Shown here: positions 1-10,300 of the stretch, one piece after another
How the letters are laid out: each line of letters begins with the position of its first letter
Position numbering within the stretch: the stretch's first letter is position 1
Source of the DNA: Acidovorax sp. Leaf78
GTDB taxonomy: Bacteria; Pseudomonadota; Gammaproteobacteria; Burkholderiales; Burkholderiaceae_C
Direction of reading: 5' to 3'
Length of the DNA: 64,000 nucleotides
NCBI RefSeq assembly: GCF_001422735.1
Contig: NZ_LMLZ01000006.1
Coordinates: forward strand, 33,538 to 97,537
The notes under the pieces: generated by a model
What the model was told of the DNA's origin: nothing
What the model saw: the letters and a program-made list of their open reading frames with translations, nothing else
Database searches by the model: none
Position numbers and translations under genes: made by a program

Positions 1-555
1 ATGTTCGAGGCGGTGGCGCGGCTGCTGGCGGACCCGCGCACACAGGGCCTGTCGCTCAGGGTGTCGGTGAACCTGTCCACGCGCGACCTGCTGGACCCGG
101 AGCTGAGCCAGCGCCTGGGCGCCATCCTGGTGCGCCACGACGTGCAGGCCGCGTCGTTTTGCCTGGAGATCACCGAGAGCGCGATCATGGACGACCCGCT
201 GCGCGCCGAGGCCATGCTCAACAAGCTGTCGGAGCAGGGCTTCAAGCTGTCCATCGACGACTTCGGCACGGGCTACTCGTCGCTGGCGTACCTGAAGCGC
301 CTGCCGGTGGACGAGCTCAAGATCGACAAGTCCTTTGTGATGGGCATGGAGGTGGGCGAGGACGACGCCACCATCGTGCGCTCCACCATCGACTTGGCCC
401 ACAACCTGGGCCTCACGGTGGTGGCCGAAGGGGTGGAGACGGCCGGCATCCTGGAGCGGCTGCGCGTGCTGGACTGCGACGAGGCGCAGGGCTACCACAT
501 CACCCGCCCGCTGCCGGTGGAGGATTTTCTGGCCTGGCAGGCGCGCCAGGGGTAA
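1..555 (+). CDS. EAL-domain c-di-GMP phosphodiesterase, C-terminal part
   Basis: This is the C-terminal part of an EAL domain, which hydrolyses cyclic di-GMP to pGpG in the cytoplasm. Visible family motifs in order are NLSTRDLLD (about residue 25), the ITESAIMDDP metal-binding glutamate region (about 57), DDFGTGYSSL (about 86), the LKIDKSFV segment (about 106), and VVAEGVET (about 139). The ending GYHITRPLP is the usual EAL domain tail. The signature EAL/ExL motif itself would lie upstream, so the reading frame surely starts before the window; the ATG at base 1 is internal. Any N-terminal sensor or GGDEF domain cannot be seen. The conserved acidic residues present suggest an active enzyme. 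Confidence 0.9.
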   Translation: MFEAVARLLADPRTQGLSLRVSVNLSTRDLLDPELSQRLGAILVRHDVQAASFCLEITESAIMDDPLRAEAMLNKLSEQGFKLSIDDFGTGYSSLAYLKRLPVDELKIDKSFVMGMEVGEDDATIVRSTIDLAHNLGLTVVAEGVETAGILERLRVLDCDEAQGYHITRPLPVEDFLAWQARQG

Positions 556-684
556 GCTTTTTGGGTTTTTCACAGGTGGTGGGTGCCGCAGCGGCACCGC
601 TGGCCGGTCTTTCTGCACCGGGCCCGCAAGGCCCGCCCGGCCCACACCTGGCCGACACACTGGCCGACAGGCGAAAATACGCGA

Positions 685-1710
685 ATGTCTTCTTCCAGTT
701 CCCGTCCGCCCGCCGGCCCTGCGGCGGCCCCCGCCCCCGATGCCGGCGGCCCGTCCGCACCGGCGCCCGCAACGCGCCCCGTGCTTCGCCGCCCCACCGT
801 GGCCGCCAAGGCTGCGCCCGCGCGGCCCGCGCCACCGCCCCGGCCGTCCCGTGCGCCTGCACCGTCCGGCTACCGCACTGCGTCGGGCACCGGGTTCGTC
901 GCCCCGGTGCGCCAGGCGCCCGCGCCTGCCGTGCGCACGGTGGCACCCAACGGCCTGGTCAGCTCGCGCCTGAACAAGCGCATGGCAGAGCTGGGCATGT
1001 GCTCGCGCCGCGAGGCCGACGAATGGGTCGCGCTGGGCTGGGTCAAGGTCAATGGCCTGGTGGCAGAGATGGGCCAGCAGGTGCTGCCCACCGACCGCAT
1101 CGAGGTCGACAAGGTCGCGCAGAGCTTTCAGGAGCAGCGCGTCACCATCTTGCTGCACAAGCCCATGGGCTACGTGAGCGGCCAGGCCGAAGACGGCCAC
1201 ACCCCCGCCGTGGCGCTGATCAACCCCCGCACCCACTGGCGCGACGACCCCAGCCGCAACCGCTTTTCGCCCCCGCAGCTGCGCGGCCTGGCGCCCTGCG
1301 GGCGGCTCGATATCGACTCGGTGGGCCTACTGGTGCTGACGCAGGACGGCCGCGTGGCGCGCCACCTGATCGGCGAAGACTCCACGGTCGACAAGGAATA
1401 CCTGGTGCGCGTGCAGTACGGCGACGTCACCACCGATGTGCAGGCGGCGTTTCCGCGCGAAGAGCTGGCGCGGCTGTGCCACGGGCTGTCGCTCGACGGC
1501 CAGGCCTTGAAACCCGCCAAGGTGGACTGGCAGAACCCCGAGCAGCTGCGCTTCGTGCTCAACGAGGGCAAGAAGCGCCAGATCCGCCGCATGTGCGAGC
1601 AGGTGGGCCTGAAGGTGGTGGGGCTCAAGCGCATCCGCATCGGCCGGGTGACCCTGGGCAACCTGCCGGTGGGGCAGTGGCGCTACCTGTCGCCCCATGA
1701 ACAGTTCTGA
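685..1710 (+). CDS. rluF: rRNA pseudouridine synthase, RluF/RluB type
   Basis: It converts uridine to pseudouridine in RNA, most likely 23S rRNA. An S4 RNA-binding domain lies at about residues 90-150 (RLNKRMAELGMCSRREADE), followed by the synthase domain with LLHKPMGYVSG, the catalytic-aspartate motif GRLDIDSVGLL, KEYLVRV, and the basic GKKRQIRRMCE motif near the end. The spacing and the C-terminal L-P-x-G-x-W-R pattern resemble RluF more than RluB, but this subfamily call is an inference. The ATG at 685 is preferred because the first 34 codons of the longer frame are unlike the family. The N-terminus (about 90 residues) is low-complexity Pro/Ala/Arg. It is a stand-alone gene. Confidence 0.85.
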   Translation: MSSSSSRPPAGPAAAPAPDAGGPSAPAPATRPVLRRPTVAAKAAPARPAPPPRPSRAPAPSGYRTASGTGFVAPVRQAPAPAVRTVAPNGLVSSRLNKRMAELGMCSRREADEWVALGWVKVNGLVAEMGQQVLPTDRIEVDKVAQSFQEQRVTILLHKPMGYVSGQAEDGHTPAVALINPRTHWRDDPSRNRFSPPQLRGLAPCGRLDIDSVGLLVLTQDGRVARHLIGEDSTVDKEYLVRVQYGDVTTDVQAAFPREELARLCHGLSLDGQALKPAKVDWQNPEQLRFVLNEGKKRQIRRMCEQVGLKVVGLKRIRIGRVTLGNLPVGQWRYLSPHEQF

Positions 1711-1825
1711 TACTGCATACGCGGCATGAGCGCCCAGGCCCGCCACCCATCGTCGCAGCGGCTCGCCTGGCGTGGGCTGCAGGGCCCGTATTCGGGCTGT
1801 TTTGAGCGGGATTGACCTCACGGCC

Positions 1826-3133
1826 ATGGCTTCCAACACTCGCCCCCGTTCGCGCCCGGCCGCGCCAGCCGCAACACCGGCACCAACGGCTGCAGCGCCG
1901 CGGCCCTTGCGGCAACTGCGGGCGTCGGACCTGCGCGGCGTGGCACGGCTGGCCACCCAGGCCACCACGGGCATCACCCGCGTGGTCGAGGGCGTACACC
2001 AGTCGGTGCTGGGCACCCTGGGCTTGCCGGGCGGCGCGCAGCCGGGCCAGGCGCGCGGGTTCACCGGGCTGGTCTACCAGAGCATCCGCGGAGTGACCCG
2101 CCTGGTGGATGCCGGACTGCAGGCGGGCCTGCAGCGGCTCGAACCCCTGGTGCCCCTGGTGCAGGGCCCTGCGGAGGCCGGCGTGCAGTGGGAGCGCCAA
2201 GCCGTGATGGCGGCGCTGAACGGCGTGATGGGCGACCGGCTGCAGGCCGACCACAACCCGCTGTGTACGCCCATGGGCTTTTACCAGCAGGGCTTACCGC
2301 TGGACCCCGCGGCGCTGGGCACTGCGGGCCGCGCCACTGGCAAGCTGCTGGTCCTGGTGCACGGCCTGTGCATGAACGACCTGCAGTGGCAGCGCGGCGG
2401 CCACGACCACGGCGCCTACCTGGCGCTGGCGCTGGGCTACACGCCGGTCTACCTGCGCTACAACACGGGGCTGCACACCTCCACCAACGGCGCCGAGCTG
2501 TCCCGCATGCTCGACGCACTGGTGGCGGCCTGGCCCGTGCCGGTCACGGACGTCGCAATCCTGGCCCACAGCATGGGCGGGCTGGTGGCCCGCAGCGCCT
2601 GCCAGCACGCGGCTGCCGGCGACCAGGCGCCGGCCGTACGCTGGCAGGGCCTGTTGCGCCACCTGGTCTGCCTGGGCACGCCGCACCACGGCGCGCCGCT
2701 GGAGCGGGCCGGCAGCTGGGTGGACGTGCTGCTGGGCAGCTCGGCCTATTCGCGCCCCTTTGCGCGGCTGGCGCAGCTGCGCAGCGCCGGCATCACCGAC
2801 CTGCGCTACGGCCACGTGTGCGATGCCGACTGGGCCGGGCGCGACCGCTTTCGCCAAAGCCCCGACCAGCGCACCCCCGTGCCCCTGCCGCCCGGCGTGG
2901 CGTGTTGCACCGTGGCGGCCACACTGGCAGTGCGCCGTAGCCCGGTGGCCGAGCGCCTGCTGGGCGACGGCCTGGTGCCATTGCGCAGCGCCCTGGGGAT
3001 CCACGATGATGCGCGGCGTTGCCTGCAGTTCGCGCAGGACCGGCAGGCGGTGTTCCACGGCATGGGTCATCTGGCGATGTTGGACGACGTGCGGGTGGCC
3101 CGCCAGGTCGAACAATGGCTGACAACCGCTTGA
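1826..3133 (+). CDS. alpha/beta hydrolase, lipase/PGAP1-like
   Basis: This is a predicted serine hydrolase of the alpha/beta fold. The oxyanion strand and loop LLVLVHGLCMND (about residue 170), the nucleophile elbow AHSMGGLVAR (about 248), CLGTPHHGAP (about 290), an acidic turn in GDGLVPLRSALG (about 382), and a late His in FHGMGHLAML (about 418) give a credible Ser-Asp-His triad. The SMGG elbow and the GTPHHG motif are typical of PGAP1/triacylglycerol-lipase-like proteins. The N-terminal 100 residues are Ala/Pro-rich and then helical, without a clear signal peptide. The ATG at 1826 is chosen over an upstream one whose extra 18 codons look non-coding. The substrate is unknown. Confidence 0.75.
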   Translation: MASNTRPRSRPAAPAATPAPTAAAPRPLRQLRASDLRGVARLATQATTGITRVVEGVHQSVLGTLGLPGGAQPGQARGFTGLVYQSIRGVTRLVDAGLQAGLQRLEPLVPLVQGPAEAGVQWERQAVMAALNGVMGDRLQADHNPLCTPMGFYQQGLPLDPAALGTAGRATGKLLVLVHGLCMNDLQWQRGGHDHGAYLALALGYTPVYLRYNTGLHTSTNGAELSRMLDALVAAWPVPVTDVAILAHSMGGLVARSACQHAAAGDQAPAVRWQGLLRHLVCLGTPHHGAPLERAGSWVDVLLGSSAYSRPFARLAQLRSAGITDLRYGHVCDADWAGRDRFRQSPDQRTPVPLPPGVACCTVAATLAVRRSPVAERLLGDGLVPLRSALGIHDDARRCLQFAQDRQAVFHGMGHLAMLDDVRVARQVEQWLTTA

Positions 3134-3229
3134 AAACGACCGGAGGGTGCCTTTTTGGTGCCGATGGGGCTGACAGACGGAGAGACGCCGCTACCATGCG
3201 GCTGTGCGATACACAACAAGGAGAAGCTA

Positions 3230-4165
3230 GTGAGCGACGTGAAATACCGCCTGGTAACCCGCAGCGACTTTGACGGCCTGGTCTGTGCCGTGCTGCTCAA
3301 TGAGCTCAACCTCATCGACGAGATCACCTTCGTCCATCCCAAGGACATGCAGGACGGCAAGATTGCCATCACCAGCCGCGACATCACCACCAACCTGCCC
3401 TATGTGCCCGGCGCCCACCTGGTGTTCGACCACCACGAGTCCGAAACCGTGCGCAATTCGGGCCGCCGCGACGAGAACCACATCATCGAGGCGCACGCCC
3501 CGTCGGCCGCGCGCGTGGTCTACAACTACTACGGCGGCAAGGCCGCATTCCCGCGCGTCACCGAAGAAATGATGGCCGCCGTGGACCAGGCCGACTCGGC
3601 CCAGTACTCGCGCGAGGACATCCTGGACCCGCAGGGCTGGGTGCTGCTGAACTACATGATGGATTCGCGCACGGGCCTGGGGCGCTTTCGCGACTTCCGC
3701 ATCAGCAACTACGCGCTGATGATGGACCTGATCCAGTACTGCCGCGACCACACCATCGAAGAGATCCTGGCCCTGCCCGACGTACAGGAGCGCGTGCAGC
3801 TGTACCGCGAGCAGGCCGCCAAGGCCAAGGAGCAGCTGCTGCGCTGCGGCATCGACATCGGCAAGCTGGTGGTGCTGGACCTGCGCGACGAAGAGACGAT
3901 CTGGGCGACCAACCGCTTCATGATCTACGCGCTGTTCCCCGGCTCCAACATCTCCATCCACGTGATGTGGGGCCTGCAAAAGCAGAACACCGTGTTCGCC
4001 ACCGGCAAGTCCATTCTGGACCGCAGCAGCCAGGTGCACGTGGGCAACCTGATGCTGGAGTTCGGTGGCGGCGGCCATGCAGCGGCCGGCACCTGCCAGG
4101 TGGCCAACGACCGGGCCGACAAGATCCTGCAGTCGCTGGTGCAACGCATCACCCTCGAAGGCTGA
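3230..4165 (+). CDS. DHH-family phosphoesterase
   Basis: This is a manganese-type phosphoesterase of the DHH superfamily (RecJ/NrnA/exopolyphosphatase-like fold). The N-terminal motifs SDFDG (about residue 10) and VFDHHESE (about 62) supply the metal-binding aspartates and histidines. The C-terminal DHHA1 glycine-rich motif [11 protein letters not shown] lies near residue 290. At 312 residues it is about the length of oligoribonuclease-type members, but the substrate cannot be read from the sequence. The start is the GTG at 3230, preceded by an AAGGAGA ribosome site; the longer in-frame ATG at 3155 adds 25 residues unlike the family. The gene sits alone ahead of htpG. Confidence 0.8.
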   Translation: MSDVKYRLVTRSDFDGLVCAVLLNELNLIDEITFVHPKDMQDGKIAITSRDITTNLPYVPGAHLVFDHHESETVRNSGRRDENHIIEAHAPSAARVVYNYYGGKAAFPRVTEEMMAAVDQADSAQYSREDILDPQGWVLLNYMMDSRTGLGRFRDFRISNYALMMDLIQYCRDHTIEEILALPDVQERVQLYREQAAKAKEQLLRCGIDIGKLVVLDLRDEETIWATNRFMIYALFPGSNISIHVMWGLQKQNTVFATGKSILDRSSQVHVGNLMLEFGGGGHAAAGTCQVANDRADKILQSLVQRITLEG

Positions 4166-4170
4166 AGCGC

Positions 4171-4202
4171 CGCGCTCCGGTGGTCTTGCCACCAGGAGCG
4201 CG
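4171..4202 (+). other. strong GC-rich hairpin after the DHH gene
   Basis: The arm CGCGCTCCGGTGG (4171-4183) pairs with CCACC-A-GGAGCGCG (4189-4202) around a five-base loop, with one bulged A. It begins six bases after the DHH stop codon. No T-run follows, so it is not a canonical intrinsic terminator. It may mark the 3' end of the upstream transcript or protect it. Confidence 0.45.
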
Positions 4203-4288
4203 CGCCGGGCAGTGCGCGGGGAAGCCCCCGCCGGGGCTGAAAATCGCTGGCTGCCACGCCAGTACCCGCGGGGCCTGCCCCCCGTCCT

Positions 4289-4317
4289 CTTGAAAATGGG
4301 GCAGCTTGCCCCCAGGT
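4289..4317 (+). promoter_or_regulatory. candidate heat-shock (sigma-32) promoter for htpG
   Basis: CTTGAAA (4289-4295) matches the sigma-32 -35 consensus. Fourteen bases later CCCCAGGT (4310-4317) resembles the -10 consensus CCCCATNT. The pair lies about 80 bases upstream of the htpG ATG, in the only intergenic space before it. The match is by eye and the last bases of the -10 box deviate. Confidence 0.5.
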
Positions 4318-4397
4318 CATCGCCTGCCAGGCCGGGCGGCTCCCGCGGGGCTGCGCCGGCTGACGTTTTTTTTACCCTGATCCAGAGCATTCATCCC

Positions 4398-6386
4398 ATG
4401 AGCAAGCAAACCCTGTCCTTCCAGGCCGAAGTGGCCCAGCTGCTGCACCTGGTCACGCATTCGCTGTATTCCAACCAGGAAATCTTCCTGCGCGAGCTGA
4501 TCTCCAACGCGTCGGACGCGTGCGACAAGCTGCGTTTTGAAGCGCTGAACAACAACGCCCTGTACGAAGACGCGCCCGACCTGCAAGTGCGCGTGACCTT
4601 CGATCAGGCCGCCAAGACGCTCACCATCACCGACACCGGCATCGGCATGAGCCAGCAGGAGGCCATCGACCACCTGGGCACCATCGCCAAGAGCGGCACC
4701 AAGGACTTCATGGGCAAGCTCTCGGGCGACCAGAAGCAGGATGCGCAACTTATCGGCCAGTTCGGCGTGGGCTTCTACTCGGGCTTCATCGTGGCCGACA
4801 AGATCACCGTCGAATCGCGCCGCGCGGGCCTGCCGGCCAGTGAAGGCGTGCGCTGGGTGAGCGGCGGCACGGGCGACTTCGAGGTCGAAGCCATCACCCG
4901 TGCAGAGCGCGGCACCAGCATCATCCTGCACCTGCGCGACGATGCGGAGGAATACCTCAACGCCTGGAAGCTCAAGTCCGTCATCGCCAAGTATTCGGAC
5001 CACATCAGCCTGCCCATCCTGATGGAAAAGGAAGAGTGGAAAGACGGCGAGCTGATCACCCCCGGCGACGAAGCCGGTGGCCGCCAGCCCGGCGGCATGG
5101 TCAAGACCGGCGAGTGGGAAACCATCAACAAGGCCAGCGCCCTGTGGACCCGCCCCAAGAAGGACGTGACCGAAGAGCAGTACACCGAGTTCTACAAGGC
5201 CATCAGCCACGACCACGAGGCCCCGCTGACCTGGGCACACAACCGCGTCGAGGGCAACACCGAATACACGCAGCTGCTGTACATCCCTGCCAAGGCGCCG
5301 TTCGATTTGTGGAACCGCGACAAGAAGGCGGGCGTGAAGCTCTACGTCAAGCGCGTGTTCATCATGGACGACGCCGAGGCGCTGATGCCCACCTACCTGC
5401 GCTTCGTCAAGGGCGTGATCGACTCGGCCGACCTGCCGCTGAACGTGAGCCGCGAACTGCTGCAGGAAAGCCGCGATGTGCGCGCCATCCGCGAAGGCTC
5501 GACCAAGCGCGTGCTGAGCATGCTGGAAGACCTGGCCAAGCACGACAAGCATGACGTTGCGGCTGCCGGCAGCGACGGCGCAGCCGACGCCGTCACCGAC
5601 GTGGTCGATGCCGACGACAAGGCGAAGGAAGGCAAGTACACCGCGTTCTACGCCGAATTCGGCTCGGTGCTCAAGGAAGGCCTGGGCGAAGACTTCGGCA
5701 ACCGCGAGCGCCTAGCCAAGCTGCTGCGCTTTGCCAGCACCACGAGCGATGCCGTGACGGTGGGCTTTGCCGACTACAAGGCGCGCATGAAAGAGGGCCA
5801 GGAGGCCATCTACTACATCACCGCCGACACCCTGGCCGCCGCCAAGAACAGCCCGCAGCTCGAGGTCTTCAAGAAGAAGGGCATCGAAGTGCTGCTGATG
5901 ACCGACCGCGTGGACGAGTGGGCGCTGAACTACCTGCAGGACTTTGACGGCACGCCGCTGCAAAGCGTGGCCAAGGGCGCGGTGGACCTGGGCAAGCTGC
6001 AGGACGAGGCCGAGAAGAAGGCCGCCGAAGAGGCCGCCGAGACGTTTGCGCCCGTGCTCGCCAAGCTCAAGGAGGCCCTGAAGGACAAGGCCGACGACGT
6101 GCGCGTGACCACCCGTCTGGTGGACTCACCGGCCTGCCTGGTGGTGCAGGACGACGGCATGAGCAACCAGCTCGCGCGCCTGCTCAAGCAAGCCGGCCAG
6201 CAGGCCCCGCAGTCCAAGCCCGTGCTGGAGGTGAACGCCGAACACGCGCTGGTCAAGAAGCTCGATGGCAGCGTGCACTTCCACGACCTGGCGCACATCC
6301 TGTTCGACCAGGCTTTGCTGGCCGAAGGCGGCCTGCCCGAAGACCCGGCGGCCTATGTGCGCCGTGTGAATGCGCTGCTGGTGTGA
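4398..6386 (+). CDS. htpG: HSP90-family molecular chaperone HtpG
   Basis: This is a cytoplasmic ATP-dependent chaperone, a dimer that remodels client proteins together with DnaK. The N-terminal GHKL ATPase is clear: [17 protein letters not shown] (residues about 24-40), DTGIGM (about 85), GTIAKSGT (about 105) and GQFGVGFYS (about 122). The middle domain holds [13 protein letters not shown] and [11 protein letters not shown]. The C-terminal dimerisation domain is complete. At 662 residues it is slightly longer than E. coli HtpG, partly through an Ala/Asp-rich insert near residue 390. The ATG at 4398 gives the standard [12 protein letters not shown] start; the longer frame from 4065 is not family-like. 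A strong terminator follows. Confidence 0.98.
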   Translation: MSKQTLSFQAEVAQLLHLVTHSLYSNQEIFLRELISNASDACDKLRFEALNNNALYEDAPDLQVRVTFDQAAKTLTITDTGIGMSQQEAIDHLGTIAKSGTKDFMGKLSGDQKQDAQLIGQFGVGFYSGFIVADKITVESRRAGLPASEGVRWVSGGTGDFEVEAITRAERGTSIILHLRDDAEEYLNAWKLKSVIAKYSDHISLPILMEKEEWKDGELITPGDEAGGRQPGGMVKTGEWETINKASALWTRPKKDVTEEQYTEFYKAISHDHEAPLTWAHNRVEGNTEYTQLLYIPAKAPFDLWNRDKKAGVKLYVKRVFIMDDAEALMPTYLRFVKGVIDSADLPLNVSRELLQESRDVRAIREGSTKRVLSMLEDLAKHDKHDVAAAGSDGAADAVTDVVDADDKAKEGKYTAFYAEFGSVLKEGLGEDFGNRERLAKLLRFASTTSDAVTVGFADYKARMKEGQEAIYYITADTLAAAKNSPQLEVFKKKGIEVLLMTDRVDEWALNYLQDFDGTPLQSVAKGAVDLGKLQDEAEKKAAEEAAETFAPVLAKLKEALKDKADDVRVTTRLVDSPACLVVQDDGMSNQLARLLKQAGQQAPQSKPVLEVNAEHALVKKLDGSVHFHDLAHILFDQALLAEGGLPEDPAAYVRRVNALLV

Positions 6387-6394
6387 TGTGGCAG

Positions 6395-6450
6395 TGAAAT
6401 CGGCCTCTACCGCGCGATGGTAGGGCGCTAATCGCTATTTAAAACATAGC
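6395..6450 (+). repeat. interspersed palindromic repeat, family A copy 1
   Basis: The sequence carries the family's shared parts: a GGCCTCTACCGC block, then a GGGCGCTAATCGCTAT block, then ATAGC. The final GCTAT...ATAGC arms pair. Five similar copies lie at 15937, 17942, 19678 (reverse), 29592 and 31611. It fills the space between htpG and its terminator. Confidence 0.7.
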
Positions 6451-6484
6451 AAACCCGGGTTCCGCCAGGACCCCGGGTTTTTTT
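6451..6484 (+). terminator. intrinsic terminator of htpG
   Basis: AAACCCGGG (6451-6459) pairs with CCCGGGTTT (6472-6480), with a 12-base loop, and runs straight into seven T residues (6478-6484). This is a textbook Rho-independent terminator for htpG. Confidence 0.9.
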
Positions 6485-6675
6485 ACGCCCTCACGCTGCG
6501 CAGGCAGGGTGTGGCTGGGAGGAACGGCGGGGAGGAGGGTGGGCAGACCGCTGGGCGTGCAGGAAGGGGCGCGGTCAGGACCGGCTTGCGCCATGGCGCG
6601 GCTGTGGTGCGGCTGCGGGGCTCGGCGGAGCAGCCGAGCGGGTGGGCGTTGTTGTGCACCGCGCGCCGGTGGAGC

Positions 6676-6984
6676 TCACTCCTCGGTCTGCGCCTTTTCC
6701 AGGATGCGGGTGTGCGCCCGGTTGCGCTCCTGCGGGTCGGCGTCCATCAGTTCCTTGAGCGCGCTCTGGGGCGCCACCAGGCCCTTGCGCCGGTCGTTCT
6801 TCACCGGCATGTTGCGCCAGCCCGAAAGCACCAGCCAGTCCCACAGGTCGGGCGGCAGCTCGTGCGTAACGGTCATCTTGATCGGCCCGCGGATGATGGT
6901 GGAGCCCACCGGCGGGAGGGAGCCGACGGGCGCGCTGCGGCGCTTTTGCCGGATCGAGAGAGCGTTGCGAATCCAGTCCTTCAT
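6676..6984 (-). CDS. hypothetical small basic protein
   Basis: This is a 102-residue protein of no recognised family. It has no signal peptide or membrane segment. The start MKDWIRNAL is rich in basic residues, there is a Trp-rich middle (LWDWLVLSGWRNMP, about residues 49-62), and the C-terminus is charged and helical. It reads like a real gene in codon use and stands alone. A longer frame begins at 7026 with 14 more codons; neither start has a good ribosome site, so the start is uncertain. It might be a small nucleic-acid-binding or regulatory protein, but nothing shows this directly. Confidence 0.55.
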   Translation of the reverse strand: MKDWIRNALSIRQKRRSAPVGSLPPVGSTIIRGPIKMTVTHELPPDLWDWLVLSGWRNMPVKNDRRKGLVAPQSALKELMDADPQERNRAHTRILEKAQTEE

Positions 6985-7317
6985 GGGGTCGGTGGTCAGT
7001 CCAAAGGTTGGTGATAGACGCAGCATAGCTCAGTGGCCAAGACCACATCCAGCGGCATATTGCACGGCCGAAGTGGACGACCACGCGTAGCCGAGTGGCA
7101 CAAAGCCAACGCTACCAGCCGGTAGAATGTCAACGATTGTTGCAACGCGGCGAACCGCCCGTAGTATCGATAAATTCGGTCCCAGCCTTCAGCCGCTGTG
7201 CTCAAGGCAGATTTCACGCACTCCCTTTGCACCGACTTTTTTTCCAACCCGAAAGGGGCTTGGTGAGGTTGCGGCGTGACCCAAAAGGCTTGAGCCATTC
7301 CACACCCAGGAGCATTT
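6985..7317. other. intergenic region upstream of the DUF11 protein gene
   Basis: No gene was recognised here. The stretch presumably holds divergent promoters for the small minus-strand gene and for the large surface-protein gene. A ribosome site (CCAGGAG) precedes the ATG at 7318. No riboswitch or convincing promoter pair could be assigned by eye. Confidence 0.4.
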
Positions 7318-10300
7318 ATGTTGTTCAGTTCATTGGCGCGTCTGTTCGCGCGAGAACATCCCCCCAGTCGGCATGTGCTGGCGGCGGGCGATACCTTGCT
7401 TCCCACCCCGGTCGCGGCAGTGAAGCCGCGTGCCGTGCGGCGCCTGCGCTGGCTGCTGCTGGCGGGTGGCCTGTGTGCGGGGGCTGCGATGGCGCAGTCG
7501 GCCGACCTGGTGGTGAACCATTCGGACTCGCCAGACCCCGGCCCGGCCGGCGGCATCTTCACGTACACGCTGCGCATCGACAACAACGGCCCCAACGGTG
7601 CGACTGGTGTCACGTTGTCCGACACGCTCCCCGTGGGCTCGACCTTCATTGATGTCAACACCACCGCCGGCACCTGCAACCAGGCGGGCGGAACCGTCAA
7701 TTGCGCCCTGGGCAGCATTCCGTTCAATTCCAACCAGACCGTGACCATCCGCGTGCGCCTGCCGTCTGCAGGCGTGTGGACGAACACGGCCACGGCGGGC
7801 GCCACCACGTCCGACCCCAACACCAGCAACAACGTCAACAGCATCCAGGACACGACGGCCACGCAGGCGGCCGACCTGGCGCTCACGGCCACGCCGTCGC
7901 TGGCCAACGTGACAGCCGGCCAGAACTACAGCTACGCGCTGCAGGTTGCCAACCAGGGCCCCAACGACGCCACGGGCAGCCAGCGCATCAGCTTCACCGT
8001 GCCCGCAGGCGCGTCCGTCACGGCCGCCCCTTCGGGTGGCGGTTGGACATGTACGCCATCGGCAGGCTACCCGCTGGCCAGCGGCGCATCTGTGGCTTGC
8101 ACGCGCTCGGCCACACTGGCCAACGGTGCGACCACGACCGTGCTCACCGTGCCCGCGGTGTCCCATGTCAACGGCACCGTCACCGCCGCATTCGCGGTGG
8201 CGGGCTTCAAGCCCGACACCTCGGCCATGCCCGACGGCGATTCTTCCAACAACACCGTGTCGGTCGATGTGACCTCGGCATCCGGTGCCGATGTGCAGAT
8301 CACGAAGACGGTGCCCGCGGGCTCCAACGTGGGCCTGGGCAGTGACGTCAGCTACACGCTCACCCCGCGCCTGAACGGCGGCGTGTCCTTGGCAGGCCAA
8401 CCCATCACGGTGACCGACACCCTGGGGGCCGGCCTCACCTTCGTCTCCGCCAATGGAGCCGGATGGACGTGTGACGCCACCATCACCTGCACACGCACGG
8501 AATACACCGGTGCCAACTTCACCAACATGCCGGTCATCACGGTGGTGGCCACGGCCACCAACACGGGTGCACTGACCAATACCGCGGGCATCAGCACGGC
8601 ATTGGCGGACCCGGTGCCGGGCAACAACAGTTCGTCGATCAACGTGACGTCGAGCAACGACGCGGACATGCAGCTGACCAAGACGGCCAGCATCAACCCC
8701 GTGGTGCCCAACCAGGCGTTCAACTACACCATGACCGCGCGCAACGCGGGCCCGCTCGCCGTGCCTGCCGGCCAGGTCATCACCGTCACCGACCAGGTGC
8801 CGGCGGGCGTCACGCTCAGCACGCCGCTCAATGCCTCCGGCTGGACTTGCGATGCACTGCCGTTCACCGGCCCCGGCGCCTGGACCTGCACGCGCAGCAC
8901 AGGCCTTGCGGCCAACACCAATGCACCCGTCATCACGGTGTCTGCCGTGTTGACCGGCACGGGCACGGCCACCAACAACGCCTGCGTCGCCCTGGGCGGC
9001 GGTGGGCGTGTGGACAGCAACGCCGGCAACAACTGCACGGGCGTTTCCGTGTCTTCCACCGTCACGCAGGCCGACCTGCGCGTGGTGTCCAAGACGGCAG
9101 CGCCCGACCCCGTGGTCGCCGGTGCCAACCTGACCTACGTCATCACCGTGGAAAACCTGGGCCCTGCCAGCGCCACCAACGTGGTGGTGTCCGACACGCT
9201 GGCCAGCCTGGTCAACACCGGGGGCTTCCAGTCGGCCACGCCATCGCAAGGTACCTGCACACCCAACAGCGTGACCAATGGCGCGCAGCAGAACCTGAGC
9301 TGCAACCTGGGCACCCTCACCATGGGCGCGCAGGCCACCGTCACGGTGGTGGTGCGCCCCAGCATCGGCGCGACCGGCCCGCGCACCAACACCGCGACCG
9401 TACGCTCCAACGACGTGGGTGACCCCGTGCAGGGCAACAACAGCGGCAGCGTGACCAGCCAGGTCACCGCCATCGTGGATGTGACCGCAGCCAAGACCGC
9501 CACCCCGGCCTCGGTGCCAGCGGGCGCGCCCATCACGTTCGTCGCCACCATCGGCAACACCGGCCCCTCGAACGCCCAGACGGTGCAGATGGTGGACACC
9601 CTGCCATCGAACGCCGCGTACATCGACACCGTGTCGGTGAGCGGTGGCGGCACCTGCACGCCCATCGTGGCGGGCACCGTGGGCGGCACGCTGACCTGCA
9701 ACTGGACCACCATCAACTCCGGCGTGCAGCAGACGGTGACCTACCGCATGCGCCCCCTGGGCACGGCGGCGGGCGGTACCGTGGTCAACAGCCTGGCGGT
9801 GACCACGGCCACGGCCGAGTCGAACGGCGCCAACAACAGCGCCACCACCACCACGGCCGTGACGGCCGCGCAGCTGGACATCCTGGTCAACAAGGTGGAC
9901 AGCGCCGACCCGGTGGACCTGGGGCAGCCCACGACGTACACCATCACCATCAACAACAGCGGTCCGTCGTTCGGTACCAATGTGGTGATGACGGACATCT
10001 TCCCGGCACCCGGCTCGGCACCCACGGCCACGTTCAGCTACCAGGGTGCGCTGACGGTCAATGCCGGCGGCGTATGTACCGAGCCTTCGGTGGGCTCCTC
10101 CAGCGGCACGCTGCGCTGTGTGTTCCCGGGGCTGAACAGCGGCCAGAGCGCCACGGTGACCTATGTGATGCGCGCCGAGACGCTCACGGTGGGCGGCGCC
10201 ACCAGCGGCACCGCATTCAACCGTGCGAGCGTGACGGTGGACGAAACCGAAACCACGCTGGCCAACAACGTGGTGACGCATGACACCACTGCACGCCGCT

